A stretch of 64,000 nucleotides of DNA from Kitasatospora sp. NBC_01246 (GCF_036226505.1 NZ_CP108484.1:7597501-7661500), one strand, 5' to 3'; counted from the first letter of the stretch, positions 25,897 to 34,569 are shown. Numbers and translations: made by a program. Notes: generated from the sequence alone by a model not told the origin.

Positions 25897-26101
25897 CGGG
25901 ACATCACCAGCAGGCGGGCGCTGTCCGGATGGTGAGGGGGTGCGGACGGCCCGCGGCGGATTTTGCGCCAGATCCTGTTCCGATAACGGAAATTGCCGGA
26001 CAGATGGCGTCGCACCAGAAGAATCCACGGTGGTACGTGGTCTTCCCCTCCCGAGGAGCGGCTGCCAGGCTGACCGGGTTTGCAGAACCGGAGGAGGTTA
26101 C

Positions 26102-27709
26102 GTGTCCCGTATCACCAGTCTCGCGCTGGCGGTCGCCAGCGCGTTCGCGCTCGTCGCCGGCACCACCGCCGCCGCCTCGGCGGCACCCGACCCGGGCGCG
26201 GCGGCCGCCGAGGCCCGGGTCGACCCGGTCGCCTGGGCACCGTGCAATCCCGACCCGTCCAAGCCGGACCCCGGGATATACGACTGCGCCGTCTACCCGG
26301 TGCCGCTGGACTACGCGCACCCGTCCGGCGAGAAGATCGGCATCGCCATGATGCGCCGGCGCGCGGGTGACCCGGCGAAGCGGATCGGCTCACTGTTCCT
26401 CAACCCCGGCGGCCCGGGCGGCAGCGGCTACCTCTGGGCGACCACGACCCGCTTCGAGCCCGAGGTCCAGGCCCGGTTCGACCTGGTCGGCTTCGATCCG
26501 CGCGGCGTCGGCCTGAGCAACCCGCTGAAGTGCTTCGGCACCGACGAGGAGGCCAACGGCGTCTTCGACCGGCTGACCGGGGTGCCCGTCACCAAGGCCG
26601 AGATCGACGGCACGCTGGCCGCCACCCGGGACTACACCGACGCCTGCGACCGCAACGCCGGCCCGCTGATCGAGCACATGTCGACCGAGAACGTGGTCCG
26701 TGACCTCGACCGGATGCGCCGCGGGGTCGGCGACCGCCAACTCTCCTTCGCCGGCTTCTCCTACGGCACGCTGATCGGCGCCACCTACGCCAACATGTAT
26801 CCCGACAAGGTCCGCGCGGTGATCATCGACGGCAACGTCGACCCGAACCTGCGGCTGCACGACGGCCTGGAGTACGACCGGCAGCGCGCGAACGGCTTCG
26901 AACTCGCCCTGGACGAGTACCTGAAGCGCTGCGAGGCGGCCGGTGCGCCGCGCTGCGCCTTCGGCGCGGGCGACACCCGGGCGAAGTTCGACGCGATCCG
27001 CGACCACCTGCGCACCTCCCCGGTCACCCTGCCGAACGGCACCCGGGTGACGCTGTCCAGCTTCACCAGCCAGGTCGCCAACGCGCTCTACGCGCAGAGC
27101 CGGCAGGCCCCGCTGGCCACCTCGCTGCAGGCGCTGGACGACGTGCTCCGCCAGCAGAAGGCCCCGTCCCTGGCCGTCCCGAAGAACGCGGCCGACGCCG
27201 ACCCGCTGGCGGTGACCGTGCCCGCCGCGCTGCGCGAGGCCCCGGCGGACACCCCGTACTCGGCGGACGACTCCTACTACGGCGTCAACTGCCAGGACAA
27301 GCCGTACCCGTCCAACCCGCGGGCCTTCGTCAACGCGGCCCGCTCCTGGGAGCGCGACGCGCCGACCTTCGGGCGCTACCAGGCCTTCGACGCGCCCGCC
27401 TGCGCGACCTGGCCGGCCCCGGCGCGCGACGTCGAGCGGTACACCGGCCCGTGGAACCGGCGCACCGCCACCCCGGTGATGGTGATCGGCAACCTCTACG
27501 ACCCGGCCACCCAGTACACCTTCGCCAAGCGCATGCAGCGCCAGCTCGGCAGCGCCGTCCTGGTCAGCGTCGACGTGATCGAGCACTGCGCGGTCGGCCG
27601 GAGCAAGGAACTGAACAAGCTGGTCACCTCCTACCTGGTGAGCCGGCAGGTGCCGGCTCCCGGCCAGCTCCTCAAGCCGGACGCCGAGGCCTTCCCGCCG
27701 GTGGCCTGA
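26102..27709 (+). CDS. Secreted TAP-type alpha/beta hydrolase (tripeptidyl aminopeptidase family)
   Basis: 535 residues. A signal peptide (MSRITSLALAVASAFALVAG, cut near ASAA) precedes the alpha/beta-hydrolase fold: oxyanion region NPGGPGGSG, nucleophile Ser220 in GFSYGT, Asp467 in NLYDPAT and His495 in IEHCAVG. It ends with the TAP C-terminal region. The GTG start has a GGAGGAGG ribosome site. Family members remove tripeptides or act as proline-type aminopeptidases outside the cell. A small perfect inverted repeat (TTCCG-ATAA-CGGAA, 25978-25991) lies in its promoter region. Confidence 0.92.
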   Translation: MSRITSLALAVASAFALVAGTTAAASAAPDPGAAAAEARVDPVAWAPCNPDPSKPDPGIYDCAVYPVPLDYAHPSGEKIGIAMMRRRAGDPAKRIGSLFLNPGGPGGSGYLWATTTRFEPEVQARFDLVGFDPRGVGLSNPLKCFGTDEEANGVFDRLTGVPVTKAEIDGTLAATRDYTDACDRNAGPLIEHMSTENVVRDLDRMRRGVGDRQLSFAGFSYGTLIGATYANMYPDKVRAVIIDGNVDPNLRLHDGLEYDRQRANGFELALDEYLKRCEAAGAPRCAFGAGDTRAKFDAIRDHLRTSPVTLPNGTRVTLSSFTSQVANALYAQSRQAPLATSLQALDDVLRQQKAPSLAVPKNAADADPLAVTVPAALREAPADTPYSADDSYYGVNCQDKPYPSNPRAFVNAARSWERDAPTFGRYQAFDAPACATWPAPARDVERYTGPWNRRTATPVMVIGNLYDPATQYTFAKRMQRQLGSAVLVSVDVIEHCAVGRSKELNKLVTSYLVSRQVPAPGQLLKPDAEAFPPVA

Positions 27710-27740
27710 CCCCGCCGGGTCGGCAGGCAGCCGACGGGCG

Positions 27741-27773
27741 ACCGGCCCCCCGTCCGTGCGGCGGGGGGCCGGT
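27741..27773 (+). terminator. Terminator after TAP peptidase gene
   Basis: A 12-bp perfect stem (27741-27752 with 27762-27773) around a 9-nt loop, 31 bp after the stop codon. Confidence 0.75.
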
Positions 27774-27848
27774 GCTCGGTCCGGCCCCCGCCCGGGGGAG
27801 GGGCCGGTGCTCGGTCCGGCTCGGGTTGGGGCCGGTGCTCGGGCCGGC
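27765..27848. repeat. Three direct copies of a 21-bp sequence
   Basis: A 21-bp unit beginning GGGGCCGGTGCTCGG occurs at 27765, 27800 and 27828; the third differs at one base. The first copy overlaps the right arm of the terminator. No coding function is seen. Confidence 0.7.
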
Positions 27849-27865
27849 TCGGGCATGGCGTAGGT

Positions 27866-27899
27866 TTCCCTTCGGAACTGAGTCAGTACTGAAAGGGAA
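27866..27899. promoter_or_regulatory. Nested inverted repeat covering the ribosome site of the O-methyltransferase gene
   Basis: Outer arms TTCCCTT (27866-27872) and AAGGGAA (27893-27899) enclose a 10-bp perfect palindrome TCAGTACTGA (27883-27892). The right outer arm contains the presumed ribosome site (AAGGG), 6-8 nt before the ATG at 27906. It could be a protein operator or an RNA hairpin that hides the ribosome site. Confidence 0.5.
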
Positions 27900-27905
27900 C
27901 TCGCG

Positions 27906-28598
27906 ATGACCACGGAGACCGGCCGGCCGACCCCGCAGCAGACCTGGACCGCCGTCGACGGCTACTTCAACGGCCTGCTGGTCGAGGAGGACGCCGCCCT
28001 GCTCGCCGCCGTCGCCGACAGCGAGGCGGCCGGGCTGCCCCCGCACCAGGTGGCACCCAACCAGGGCAAGCTGCTCGCCCTGCTGGCCCGCGTGCACGGC
28101 GCCCGCCGGGTGCTGGAGATCGGCACCCTCGGCGGCTACAGCACCATCTGGCTCGCCCGCGCGCTGCCCGAGGGCGGCCGGGTGGTCACCCTGGAGGCCG
28201 ACGAGCGGTGCGCCGCCGTCGCCACCCGCAACCTCGAACGGGCTGGGCTCGCACCGGTCGTGGACCTGCGCACCGGCCCGGCGCTGGACACCCTGCCGCA
28301 ACTGGAGCAGGAGGGTGCCGAGCCCTTCGACCTGGTCTTCATCGACGCCGACAAGCCCAGCAACCCCGACTACCTGGAGTGGGCGCTACGGCTCACCCGG
28401 CCCGGCAGCCTGATCATCGGCGACAACGTGGTCCGCGACGGCGCCGTCACCGACGGGACCAGCACGGACCCCCGCGTCCAGGGCGTGCGCCGCTTCACCG
28501 AGCTGATCGCCGCGCACCCCCGGCTGACCGCCACCGCCGTCCAGACCGTGGGGGAGAAGGGCTACGACGGCTTCGTCGTCGCGCTGGTCACCGCCTGA
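27906..28598 (+). CDS. Cation-dependent O-methyltransferase (CCoAOMT/catechol type)
   Basis: 230 residues. SAM-binding motif VLEIGTLGGYSTIWLARALP, acidic motif VVTLEADERC, and the metal-binding region LVFIDADKPSNPDYLEWAL followed by IIGDNVVRDG, as in the Mg-dependent caffeoyl-CoA/catechol O-methyltransferases. The substrate is probably a catechol-type phenol. A nested palindrome lies across the ribosome site. Confidence 0.93.
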   Translation: MTTETGRPTPQQTWTAVDGYFNGLLVEEDAALLAAVADSEAAGLPPHQVAPNQGKLLALLARVHGARRVLEIGTLGGYSTIWLARALPEGGRVVTLEADERCAAVATRNLERAGLAPVVDLRTGPALDTLPQLEQEGAEPFDLVFIDADKPSNPDYLEWALRLTRPGSLIIGDNVVRDGAVTDGTSTDPRVQGVRRFTELIAAHPRLTATAVQTVGEKGYDGFVVALVTA

Positions 28599-28727
28599 CC
28601 GGCGGGGCCCGTCCGGACGCGCGGGGGTCTCCCCCGGCGGCCCGTGGTTTGACAGGGTGGGGTCGGCGCGGCCGCCGCCCGGGACCGGCCCGGACGGACC
28701 GGCCCCAGGAGAGGACGGCGACCGGTC

Positions 28728-29903
28728 ATGACGGGGCAGCAGTTCGGGGACTACCAGAACGAGATCTACTTCGACGCGCTGTTCGGCAGGCTGCCGAAGC
28801 TCCCGATGGCCTTCGCCGAGCTGGCGGCGCGTGCCGAGGCCGCGCTGCCGCCGACGCTGCTGTCCTACGTGGCCGGCGGCGCCGGTGACGAGCGGACCCA
28901 GCGCGCCAACGCGGCCGCCTTCGACCGGTGGGGCCTGGTGCCCCGGATGATGGTCAGCGCCGCGCGGCGCGACCTGTCGGTGGACCTCCTCGGAATGCGG
29001 TGGCCCGCACCGCTGTTCCTGGCGCCGATCGGCGTGATCGGCCTCTGCGCCCAGGACGGCCACGGCGACCTCGCCGCCGCCCGGGCCGCCGCGCGCACCG
29101 GCGTGCCGATGGTGGCCTCCACCCTCTCGGTCGACCCGCTGGAGCAGGTCGCCGCCCAACTCGGCGACACCCCGGGCCTGTTCCAGCTCTACACCCCCAC
29201 CGACCGGGCGCTCGCCGAGAGCCTGGTGCGCCGAGCCGAGGAGGCCGGCTACCGGGGCATCGTGGTCACCCTGGACACCTGGGTGACCGGCTGGCGCCCG
29301 CGCGACCTCGCCACCGGCAACTTCCCCCAGCTGCGCGGGCACTGCCTGGCCAACTACACCTCCGACCCGGTCTTCCGGGCCCGCCTCGCCAAGGCCCCGG
29401 AGGAGGACCCGGGCGCCGCCGTGCTGGAGTGGGCGGGTGTCTTCGGCAACCCGCTCACCTGGGCCGACCTGCCCTGGCTGCGCTCGCTCACCGAGCTGCC
29501 GCTGATCCTCAAGGGCCTCTGTCACCCGGAGGACGTCCGCCGCGCCCGGGACGGCGGCGTGGACGGCGTCTACTGCTCCAACCACGGTGGCCGGCAGGCC
29601 AACGGCGGCCTGCCGGCGCTGGACGCGCTACCCGGCGTGGTCGAGGCCGCCGACGGCCTGCCCGTGCTCTTCGACTCCGGTGTGCGCAGCGGCGCCGACG
29701 TGGTCAAGGCACTCGCCCTCGGCGCCACGGCGGTCGGCGTCGGCCGCCCGTACGCCTACGGCCTGGCCCTCGGTGGCGAGGACGGCGTGGTGCACGTGCT
29801 GCGCTCGCTGCTCGCCGAGGCCGACCTGATCATGGCGGTGGACGGCTATCCGACGCTCGCCGACCTGCGTGCCGAGGACGCCCTGCGCCGGGTGTGGAGC
29901 TGA
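28728..29903 (+). CDS. FMN-dependent alpha-hydroxy-acid oxidase (lactate 2-monooxygenase-like)
   Basis: 391 residues. TIM-barrel family markers: LSYVAGGAGDERTQRAN, APIGVIGLC, QLYTPTDRALAESLVRRAE, the catalytic-base region SNHGGRQANGG, and FMN-phosphate loop DSGVRSGADVVKALALGA. Length and the N-terminal GDYQNEIYF pattern resemble lactate 2-monooxygenases, which convert lactate and oxygen to acetate, CO2 and water. Activity as a different 2-hydroxy-acid oxidase is possible. Confidence 0.88.
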   Translation: MTGQQFGDYQNEIYFDALFGRLPKLPMAFAELAARAEAALPPTLLSYVAGGAGDERTQRANAAAFDRWGLVPRMMVSAARRDLSVDLLGMRWPAPLFLAPIGVIGLCAQDGHGDLAAARAAARTGVPMVASTLSVDPLEQVAAQLGDTPGLFQLYTPTDRALAESLVRRAEEAGYRGIVVTLDTWVTGWRPRDLATGNFPQLRGHCLANYTSDPVFRARLAKAPEEDPGAAVLEWAGVFGNPLTWADLPWLRSLTELPLILKGLCHPEDVRRARDGGVDGVYCSNHGGRQANGGLPALDALPGVVEAADGLPVLFDSGVRSGADVVKALALGATAVGVGRPYAYGLALGGEDGVVHVLRSLLAEADLIMAVDGYPTLADLRAEDALRRVWS

Positions 29904-30045
29904 CGACGAGCCGCCGGGCCGTGGAGGGGGGTCAGGATCGGCAGGGCCCGCTGCTCGTCCTGGCGGACGCGGTGGCGCTCGGCAAGGGAGTGCGGCCGGC
30001 GCAGGTGGTTCGCACCGGTGTGAGGCGACGCGAATCGTGTACTAT

Positions 30046-30077
30046 GTCATCCCTATGATGACAAGCATCCAGTCATC
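30046..30077. promoter_or_regulatory. Candidate operator upstream of the HSP18-regulator-like gene
   Basis: Three half-sites: GTCAT (30046-30050), GATGAC (30057-30062) and GTCATC (30072-30077). These give two overlapping inverted repeats with 7- to 9-bp spacers, 15-45 bp before the ATG. The 7-bp spacing resembles the architecture of heat-shock HAIR elements but the sequence does not. A TATGAT hexamer lies at 30054-30059. Confidence 0.4.
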
Positions 30078-30091
30078 GAAAGGGTGACAAC

Positions 30092-30778
30092 ATGGACGGC
30101 CAGGACACCGGCGCGGCCGGGGTGGGGCCGGCCTCGTTCCTGGCCGCCGCCGCCGCGCTGGGCACGATGGACGCCGCCGCCCGCACCGCCCGCCACGCAC
30201 CCCCGGACGACACCGGACAAAACGATCCGCAGCAGGCCCTTTCCGCACTCCTGCTGCTGCGCCACCTGCGCGCGGAGCTCGCCGACTGGGAGTCCGGCCT
30301 GATCGAGACCGCCCGCGACGCGGGCGCCACCTGGGCCGAGCTCGCCGAACCGCTGGGCGTCCAGAGCCGCCAGGCCGCCGAACGCCGCTACCTGCGCCTG
30401 CGCCCCAACGCTGACGCCGGCACCGAGGCGGGCAGCACCGGCGAGCAGCGCGTCCAGGCCACGCGCAGCCAGCGCGCCGCCGACCGCGCGGTGGCCACCT
30501 GGGCCCGCGACAACGCCGCCGACCTGCGCCGCCTCGCCGGACAGATCGGCGCCCTGGACGGCCTCGGCCCCCAGGCAGCCCCCGCCGTCGAACGCCTCCT
30601 GGACGCACTGGGCCACCACGACCCTGCCCGTCTGCTCGCCCCGCTCGCCGAGACCCGGCCCCTCCTGGAGGCGGGCCACCCGAAGCTCACCGACCGCCTC
30701 GATCAGCTCACCGCCCGAGCCGACCAGCTGCGGGACGACAGCGCTCGGCAGCGCCGCACACCGCCAGCCGGCCCGTGA
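30092..30778 (+). CDS. HSP18-transcriptional-regulator-like protein
   Basis: 228 residues, Ala/Arg-rich, predicted helical. The segment GATWAELAEPLGVQSRQAAERRYLRLRP reads as a helix-turn-helix of the kind found in actinobacterial proteins annotated HSP18 transcriptional regulator (also mislabelled type III effector). The position a few hundred bases upstream of htpG and near hsp20 fits that naming. Direct DNA binding and the target are not shown by the sequence. It overlaps the next small gene by 4 bp (GTGA). Confidence 0.65.
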   Translation: MDGQDTGAAGVGPASFLAAAAALGTMDAAARTARHAPPDDTGQNDPQQALSALLLLRHLRAELADWESGLIETARDAGATWAELAEPLGVQSRQAAERRYLRLRPNADAGTEAGSTGEQRVQATRSQRAADRAVATWARDNAADLRRLAGQIGALDGLGPQAAPAVERLLDALGHHDPARLLAPLAETRPLLEAGHPKLTDRLDQLTARADQLRDDSARQRRTPPAGP

Positions 30779-31149
30779 CCGCGCCGGGCAGGCCGCTGCC
30801 GGTCCGCGACCCGCACGCCAGTGGCCCCGCGCCCACCGTCACCACCGGCGACGGCGACGGCGACGGCGGCGTGGTGGTGCCGGACCTGACGGGCTCGTCG
30901 GTTCCGGTGGCCCTCGTCGAGCAGGCCCTGGTCGCCGCCGCCGTCGCCGCCGCCGTCGCGGCCGACGACGCGGCCGGCGGGATCGTGCGCGTCGACCGGT
31001 ACGGCACGCGCCCGGACCCGCCCGTGGTCCGCTACGGCGCGACGCTGGAGTGCCGAGACGGCTGGAAACTCTTCCTGTCCTGCGACGGCACCGCCCGGCC
31101 CGGCCACACCCGCCCCGAGCAGCCCTACCAGCCCCTCAGCCACATCTGA
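30775..31149 (+). CDS. Small hypothetical protein coupled to the HSP18-regulator-like gene
   Basis: 124 residues from a GTG that overlaps the previous stop. The middle is Ala/Val-rich and the C-terminal half contains YGATLECRDGWKLFLSCDGT with two cysteines. I recognise no family. Coupling to the upstream gene and a strong terminator 3 bp after the stop argue that it is real. Confidence 0.6.
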   Translation: MTAPGRPLPVRDPHASGPAPTVTTGDGDGDGGVVVPDLTGSSVPVALVEQALVAAAVAAAVAADDAAGGIVRVDRYGTRPDPPVVRYGATLECRDGWKLFLSCDGTARPGHTRPEQPYQPLSHI

Positions 31150-31152
31150 ACA

Positions 31153-31192
31153 CCCCGGGGCCGGCCACGCGGTACACCCGCCGGCCCCGGGG
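31153..31192 (+). terminator. Terminator between small hypothetical gene and htpG
   Basis: A 13-bp perfect stem (31153-31165 with 31180-31192) with a 14-nt loop. It separates the upstream pair from htpG, which then needs a promoter in the remaining 48 bp or read-through. Confidence 0.7.
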
Positions 31193-31240
31193 GCCTGACC
31201 GGATACGAACCCTTTCCACCACTCGAAGGAGAAGCCTCCC

Positions 31241-33187
31241 GTGGCCAGTCCGACCCAGACGCTGGAGTTCCAGGCGGAGACCCGCCAGCTGCTGCAGCTG
31301 GTGATCCACTCGATCTACTCCAACAAGGACATCTTCCTGCGCGAGCTGATCTCCAACGCCTCCGACGCCCTCGACAAGCTCCGCCTGGAATCCCTCACCG
31401 ACTCCACCCTTGAGGCCTCCGACCCGCACATCGTCCTGGAGGTCGACAAGGACGCCCGCACCCTGACGGTGCGGGACAACGGCATCGGCATGACCCGCGA
31501 CGACGTCGTCGACCTGATCGGCACCATCGCCAAGTCCGGCACCGCCGGCCTGCTGGCGAAGATCAAGGAGGCGAAGGACGCGGATGCCGCGCAGCACCTG
31601 ATCGGCCAGTTCGGCGTCGGCTTCTACTCGGCGTTCATGGTCGCCGACAAGGTCACCCTCCACACGCGTCGCGCCGGCACCGAGCAGGGCACCGTGTGGG
31701 AGTCCGACGGCGAGGGCACCTACACGATCGCGGAAGTCGAAGGTCTGCCGGTGGGCACCTCGGTCACCCTGCACCTCAAGGCCGAGGACAGTGAGGACGG
31801 GCTGGGTGACTACCTGGCCCGGTGGAAGATCCGGCAGATCGTCAAGCAGTACTCGGACTTCATCCGCTGGCCGATCCGGATGGCCACCGAGCCCGTCAGT
31901 ACCACTGCCGACGACAGCGCCGACGCCGACGCCGACGGTGTGGCTGCGGGCGAGCCGGAGACGCTGAACTCGATGAAGGCGCTGTGGGCCCGTCCTCGCA
32001 GTGAGGTGACCGAGGCCGAGTACAGCGAGTTCTACCAGCAGATCAGCCATGACTGGCAGGCCCCGGCCGAGACCGTTCACATGCGCGCCGAGGGTACCTT
32101 CGAGTACGAGGCGCTGCTGTTCATCCCCGCCCAAGCCCCGTTCGACCTGTTCTCCCGGGACACGAAGCGGGGCGTGCAGCTGTACGTCAAGCGGGTGTTC
32201 ATCATGGACGACTGCGACGCGCTGATGCCGAACTACCTGCGGTTCGTCAAGGGCGTGGTGGACGCCCACGACCTGTCGCTGAACGTCTCCCGCGAGATCC
32301 TGCAGCACGACCGCCAGATCACCGCCGTGCGCCGGCGCCTCGTCAAGAAGGTCCTCGGCGCTCTCAAGGACATGCGGACCAAGAACGGCGAGACCTACGC
32401 GAAGGTGTGGGAGCAGTTCGGCCGGGTCCTCAAGGAGGGCCTGATCGAGGACCGCGACAACACCGACGCCCTGTTGGAACTGGTCAGCGCCGCCTCGACC
32501 TATGACGCGGAGAAGCCGACCACGCTGCGCGACTACGTCGCGCGGATGAAGGACGGCCAGGACACCATCTACTACCTGACCGGCGAGAACCGGGCGATGG
32601 TGGAGAACTCCCCGCACATGGAGGCCTTCACCGCCAAGGGCTACGAGGTCCTGATCCTCACCGACCCCGTCGACGAGGTCTGGACCGACCAGATCCCCGC
32701 CTTCGACGGCCACCGCTTCCAGTCCGTCGCCAAGGGCCAGGTCGACCTCGATGACAACGCCGACGGGGAAGGCAGTGACGAGGCGAAGGCGGAGAAGGCG
32801 CAGCGCGAAGAGGACTTCGCCGCCCTCCTCGCCTGGCTCCAGGCCACGCTGGCCGAGCACGTCAAGCAGGTCCGACTCTCCACCCGCCTGACCACCTCCG
32901 CCGCCTGCCTGGTCGGCGACGCCCACGACCTGACCCCCACCCTGGAGAAGATGTACCGGGCCATGGGCCAGGAACTTCCCCAGGTCAAGCGCATCCTCGA
33001 ACTCAACCCCAGCCACCCCCTCATCACCGCCCTGCACCAGGCCCACCAGGCCGGAGCGGACAACCCGGCTCTGGCCGAAACCGCCGAACTCGTCCACGGC
33101 AGCGCCCTGCTCGCCGAAGGCGGAGACCTGCCCGACCCGGCCCGCTTCACACGCCTGCTGGCCGACCGCCTCACCCACGCCCTGTAG
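31241..33187 (+). CDS. htpG: HtpG, bacterial Hsp90 chaperone
   Basis: 648 residues from a GTG start with a GAAGGAGAAG ribosome site. The N-terminal GHKL ATPase domain begins TQTLEFQAETRQLLQLVIHS, with IFLRELISNASDALDKL (catalytic Glu, Asn), DNGIGMT and GQFGVGFYSAFMV. The middle domain follows (SLNVSREILQ) and the C-terminal dimerisation domain ends the protein. An acidic insert after the ATPase (about residues 220-236) is unremarkable. Many actinomycetes carry one htpG, often near other heat-shock genes, as here. Confidence 0.97.
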   Translation: MASPTQTLEFQAETRQLLQLVIHSIYSNKDIFLRELISNASDALDKLRLESLTDSTLEASDPHIVLEVDKDARTLTVRDNGIGMTRDDVVDLIGTIAKSGTAGLLAKIKEAKDADAAQHLIGQFGVGFYSAFMVADKVTLHTRRAGTEQGTVWESDGEGTYTIAEVEGLPVGTSVTLHLKAEDSEDGLGDYLARWKIRQIVKQYSDFIRWPIRMATEPVSTTADDSADADADGVAAGEPETLNSMKALWARPRSEVTEAEYSEFYQQISHDWQAPAETVHMRAEGTFEYEALLFIPAQAPFDLFSRDTKRGVQLYVKRVFIMDDCDALMPNYLRFVKGVVDAHDLSLNVSREILQHDRQITAVRRRLVKKVLGALKDMRTKNGETYAKVWEQFGRVLKEGLIEDRDNTDALLELVSAASTYDAEKPTTLRDYVARMKDGQDTIYYLTGENRAMVENSPHMEAFTAKGYEVLILTDPVDEVWTDQIPAFDGHRFQSVAKGQVDLDDNADGEGSDEAKAEKAQREEDFAALLAWLQATLAEHVKQVRLSTRLTTSAACLVGDAHDLTPTLEKMYRAMGQELPQVKRILELNPSHPLITALHQAHQAGADNPALAETAELVHGSALLAEGGDLPDPARFTRLLADRLTHAL

Positions 33188-33318
33188 CCCCCGCCGGGGC
33201 GCGGCCCGCCGGTCAATCGACCAGTCCGGCCGGCCGCGCCCCGCACCGCGCTCGGCCGTCCCCGCCCGGCGCGCGCCGCCGGGAAGGGCCTTGGGGCGCT
33301 GCCGCGGCCGGGCACACC

Positions 33319-33495
33319 GAGGACGCGGACCGCATCGCCTCACGCAGACGGCCCCCCGTCGACCTGCTGCTGGACCGCTCCCGCGTGCCTGCCGCAGAGG
33401 TCCAGGCCGGCCGGGTCACCGTCGTCGGGCTCTCCTACCGGCTCGCCGACGGCACCGCCCACCTGGTCACCAGCCTGGCAGGAGTCACTCTGCCT
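33319..33495 (+). pseudogene. Remnant resembling the C terminus of a beta-carbonic anhydrase
   Basis: An in-frame stretch encodes DLLLDRSRVPAAEVQAGR then VTVVGLSYRLADGTAHLVTS, which resembles the last helix and strand of beta-class carbonic anhydrases. No start, no zinc-site residues and no upstream part of the enzyme are present, so I read it as a leftover fragment. The identification is tentative. Confidence 0.35.
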
Positions 33496-33814
33496 GGGGG
33501 GCCGGATGGGCGGGGGCGTGGAGGGAATCGCGCAGGGCCTACAGGTCGGCGATGGAGTCCGGTTCGGCGAAGCGGGCCAGTAGCCGGCGGATGGTTCGCC
33601 GCCGCCGCGGACAGCTTCGATGATCGCCTCGACGAGGGCAGCCTGCCCGTCCCGGGCGGTCTGCGGTGCTCCGGGTGCCAGGCCCTCCGCTCCCGCCCCC
33701 TGCGCGCTACTGCTTGTTCGTCGGCAGGGCGTGGCGGCGGCTCGGGGGGTGCCGCCGCCACGCACCGGAAGAGTACCTCACTCGCGGCGAACGCAAAATC
33801 TATGCGCGCTGGAG

Positions 33815-33843
33815 TAGACATTGCTCGCGGGCGGGTCTAGCGT
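33815..33843 (+). promoter_or_regulatory. Promoter of left leader copy
   Basis: TAGACA (33815-33820), a 17-bp spacer and TAGCGT (33838-33843), with a conserved AAAATCTATGC upstream (33795-33805). The same elements and spacing occur in the right copy. Confidence 0.55.
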
Positions 33844-33849
33844 TTCTCT

Positions 33850-34340
33850 CGTAGACAGCAGTCGGCGATACCGGCCAGACACGAACTGGCCGGGGTTGTT
33901 GGACAGAAGTTCGCAGTTCGGTCCGGCAGTGGAGTTCCGAAGCCAGGCAGGTGCAGGACGGCGACGGGGCTGGCTGCCGGACCGGGCGGCCCGCAGGTAT
34001 CAGGGGCCGCCACCAGCGGTACCGGTTGTGCGTAGTTCAGTGAGTGCAGTACAGGCAGTACGGAAATGACAGTGCAGTCCAGAGGATGAATGGAGGGCGC
34101 AAGCGCCATCAGGATCGCCCGGCCCGTGAACACTCGCCCGGGCGGACACCGCAGACCCCCACGCAAGGACGGTGGTTTCCGGTCACGCATACGCGATCCC
34201 CGCACACCCCGGCCTCCGGGGCAACGCGGAACCCAAGGACCGGCCCAGGCCGGTAGATGGTGTTGTACCCCTTCGGGGCCCCGGAGCCGACACGGCCGCC
34301 GGGGCCCCTCAATGCGTTCTCGCAGAACCAGGGGGGTTCA
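33850..34340 (+). ncRNA. Structured leader RNA, left copy (precedes merR remnant)
   Basis: About 490 nt. Elements in order: hairpin GGCCAG-(ACACGAA)-CTGGCC (33873-33891); a GGCGACGGG-type module (33960-33980); a long-range helix GGATCGC/GCGATCC closing a branched core that contains a CGCCCGG/CCGGGCG stem; a conserved ACGCAAGGACGGTGGTTTCC segment; a small CCGGC/GCCGG hairpin; a UUCG hairpin; and a 10-bp GC hairpin (34275-34308) just before the GTG at 34341. Indels relative to the right copy break any reading frame, so conservation is at RNA level. Confidence 0.6.
34275..34308 (+). terminator. Attenuator-like GC hairpin in left leader
   Basis: GGGGCCCCGG (34275-34284) pairs with CCGGGGCCCC (34299-34308); the loop itself can fold as GCCG-ACA-CGGC. 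The first GGGG can instead pair with the preceding CCCC across a UUCG loop, giving two exclusive folds. Confidence 0.55.
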
Positions 34341-34414
34341 GTGACGACGCCCATCCCCCATTGGCGCCGGCCGCCTGCCGCATCGTCATCCCCGACCGAA
34401 CGGGTAGGGGATGA
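34341..34414 (+). pseudogene. Gutted merR copy behind the left leader
   Basis: The start context GTGACGACG matches that of the intact merR gene (GTGACCACG). Ten codons later, in a shifted frame, the sequence encodes PAACRIVIPDRTGRG and stops, matching the DAACRIIILED part of MerR. The helix-turn-helix and most of the protein are deleted. The leader persists without a functional gene. Confidence 0.65.
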
Positions 34415-34544
34415 ACGACCCGGAAGTGACTTCCGGCGGGGAGGAGAGGTGTCCTACCGGGCGGCGTGGAACCAGCCTGCGCCGGTGAGGCGGGCCGTGC
34501 GGTGGGAGTGGCCGACCGGCGGTCGGGGGTGACCGGGGCGGCCT

Positions 34545-34569
34545 GCGGTGAGCACCTGCCGCTCACCGC
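34545..34569. terminator. Bidirectional terminator between the merR copies
   Basis: A 9-bp perfect stem (GCGGTGAGC with GCTCACCGC) around a 7-nt loop, lying between the two converging units, 30 bp beyond the merR stop. A second hairpin (34420-34436, CCGGAAG-TGA-CTTCCGG) lies further left. Confidence 0.65.
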
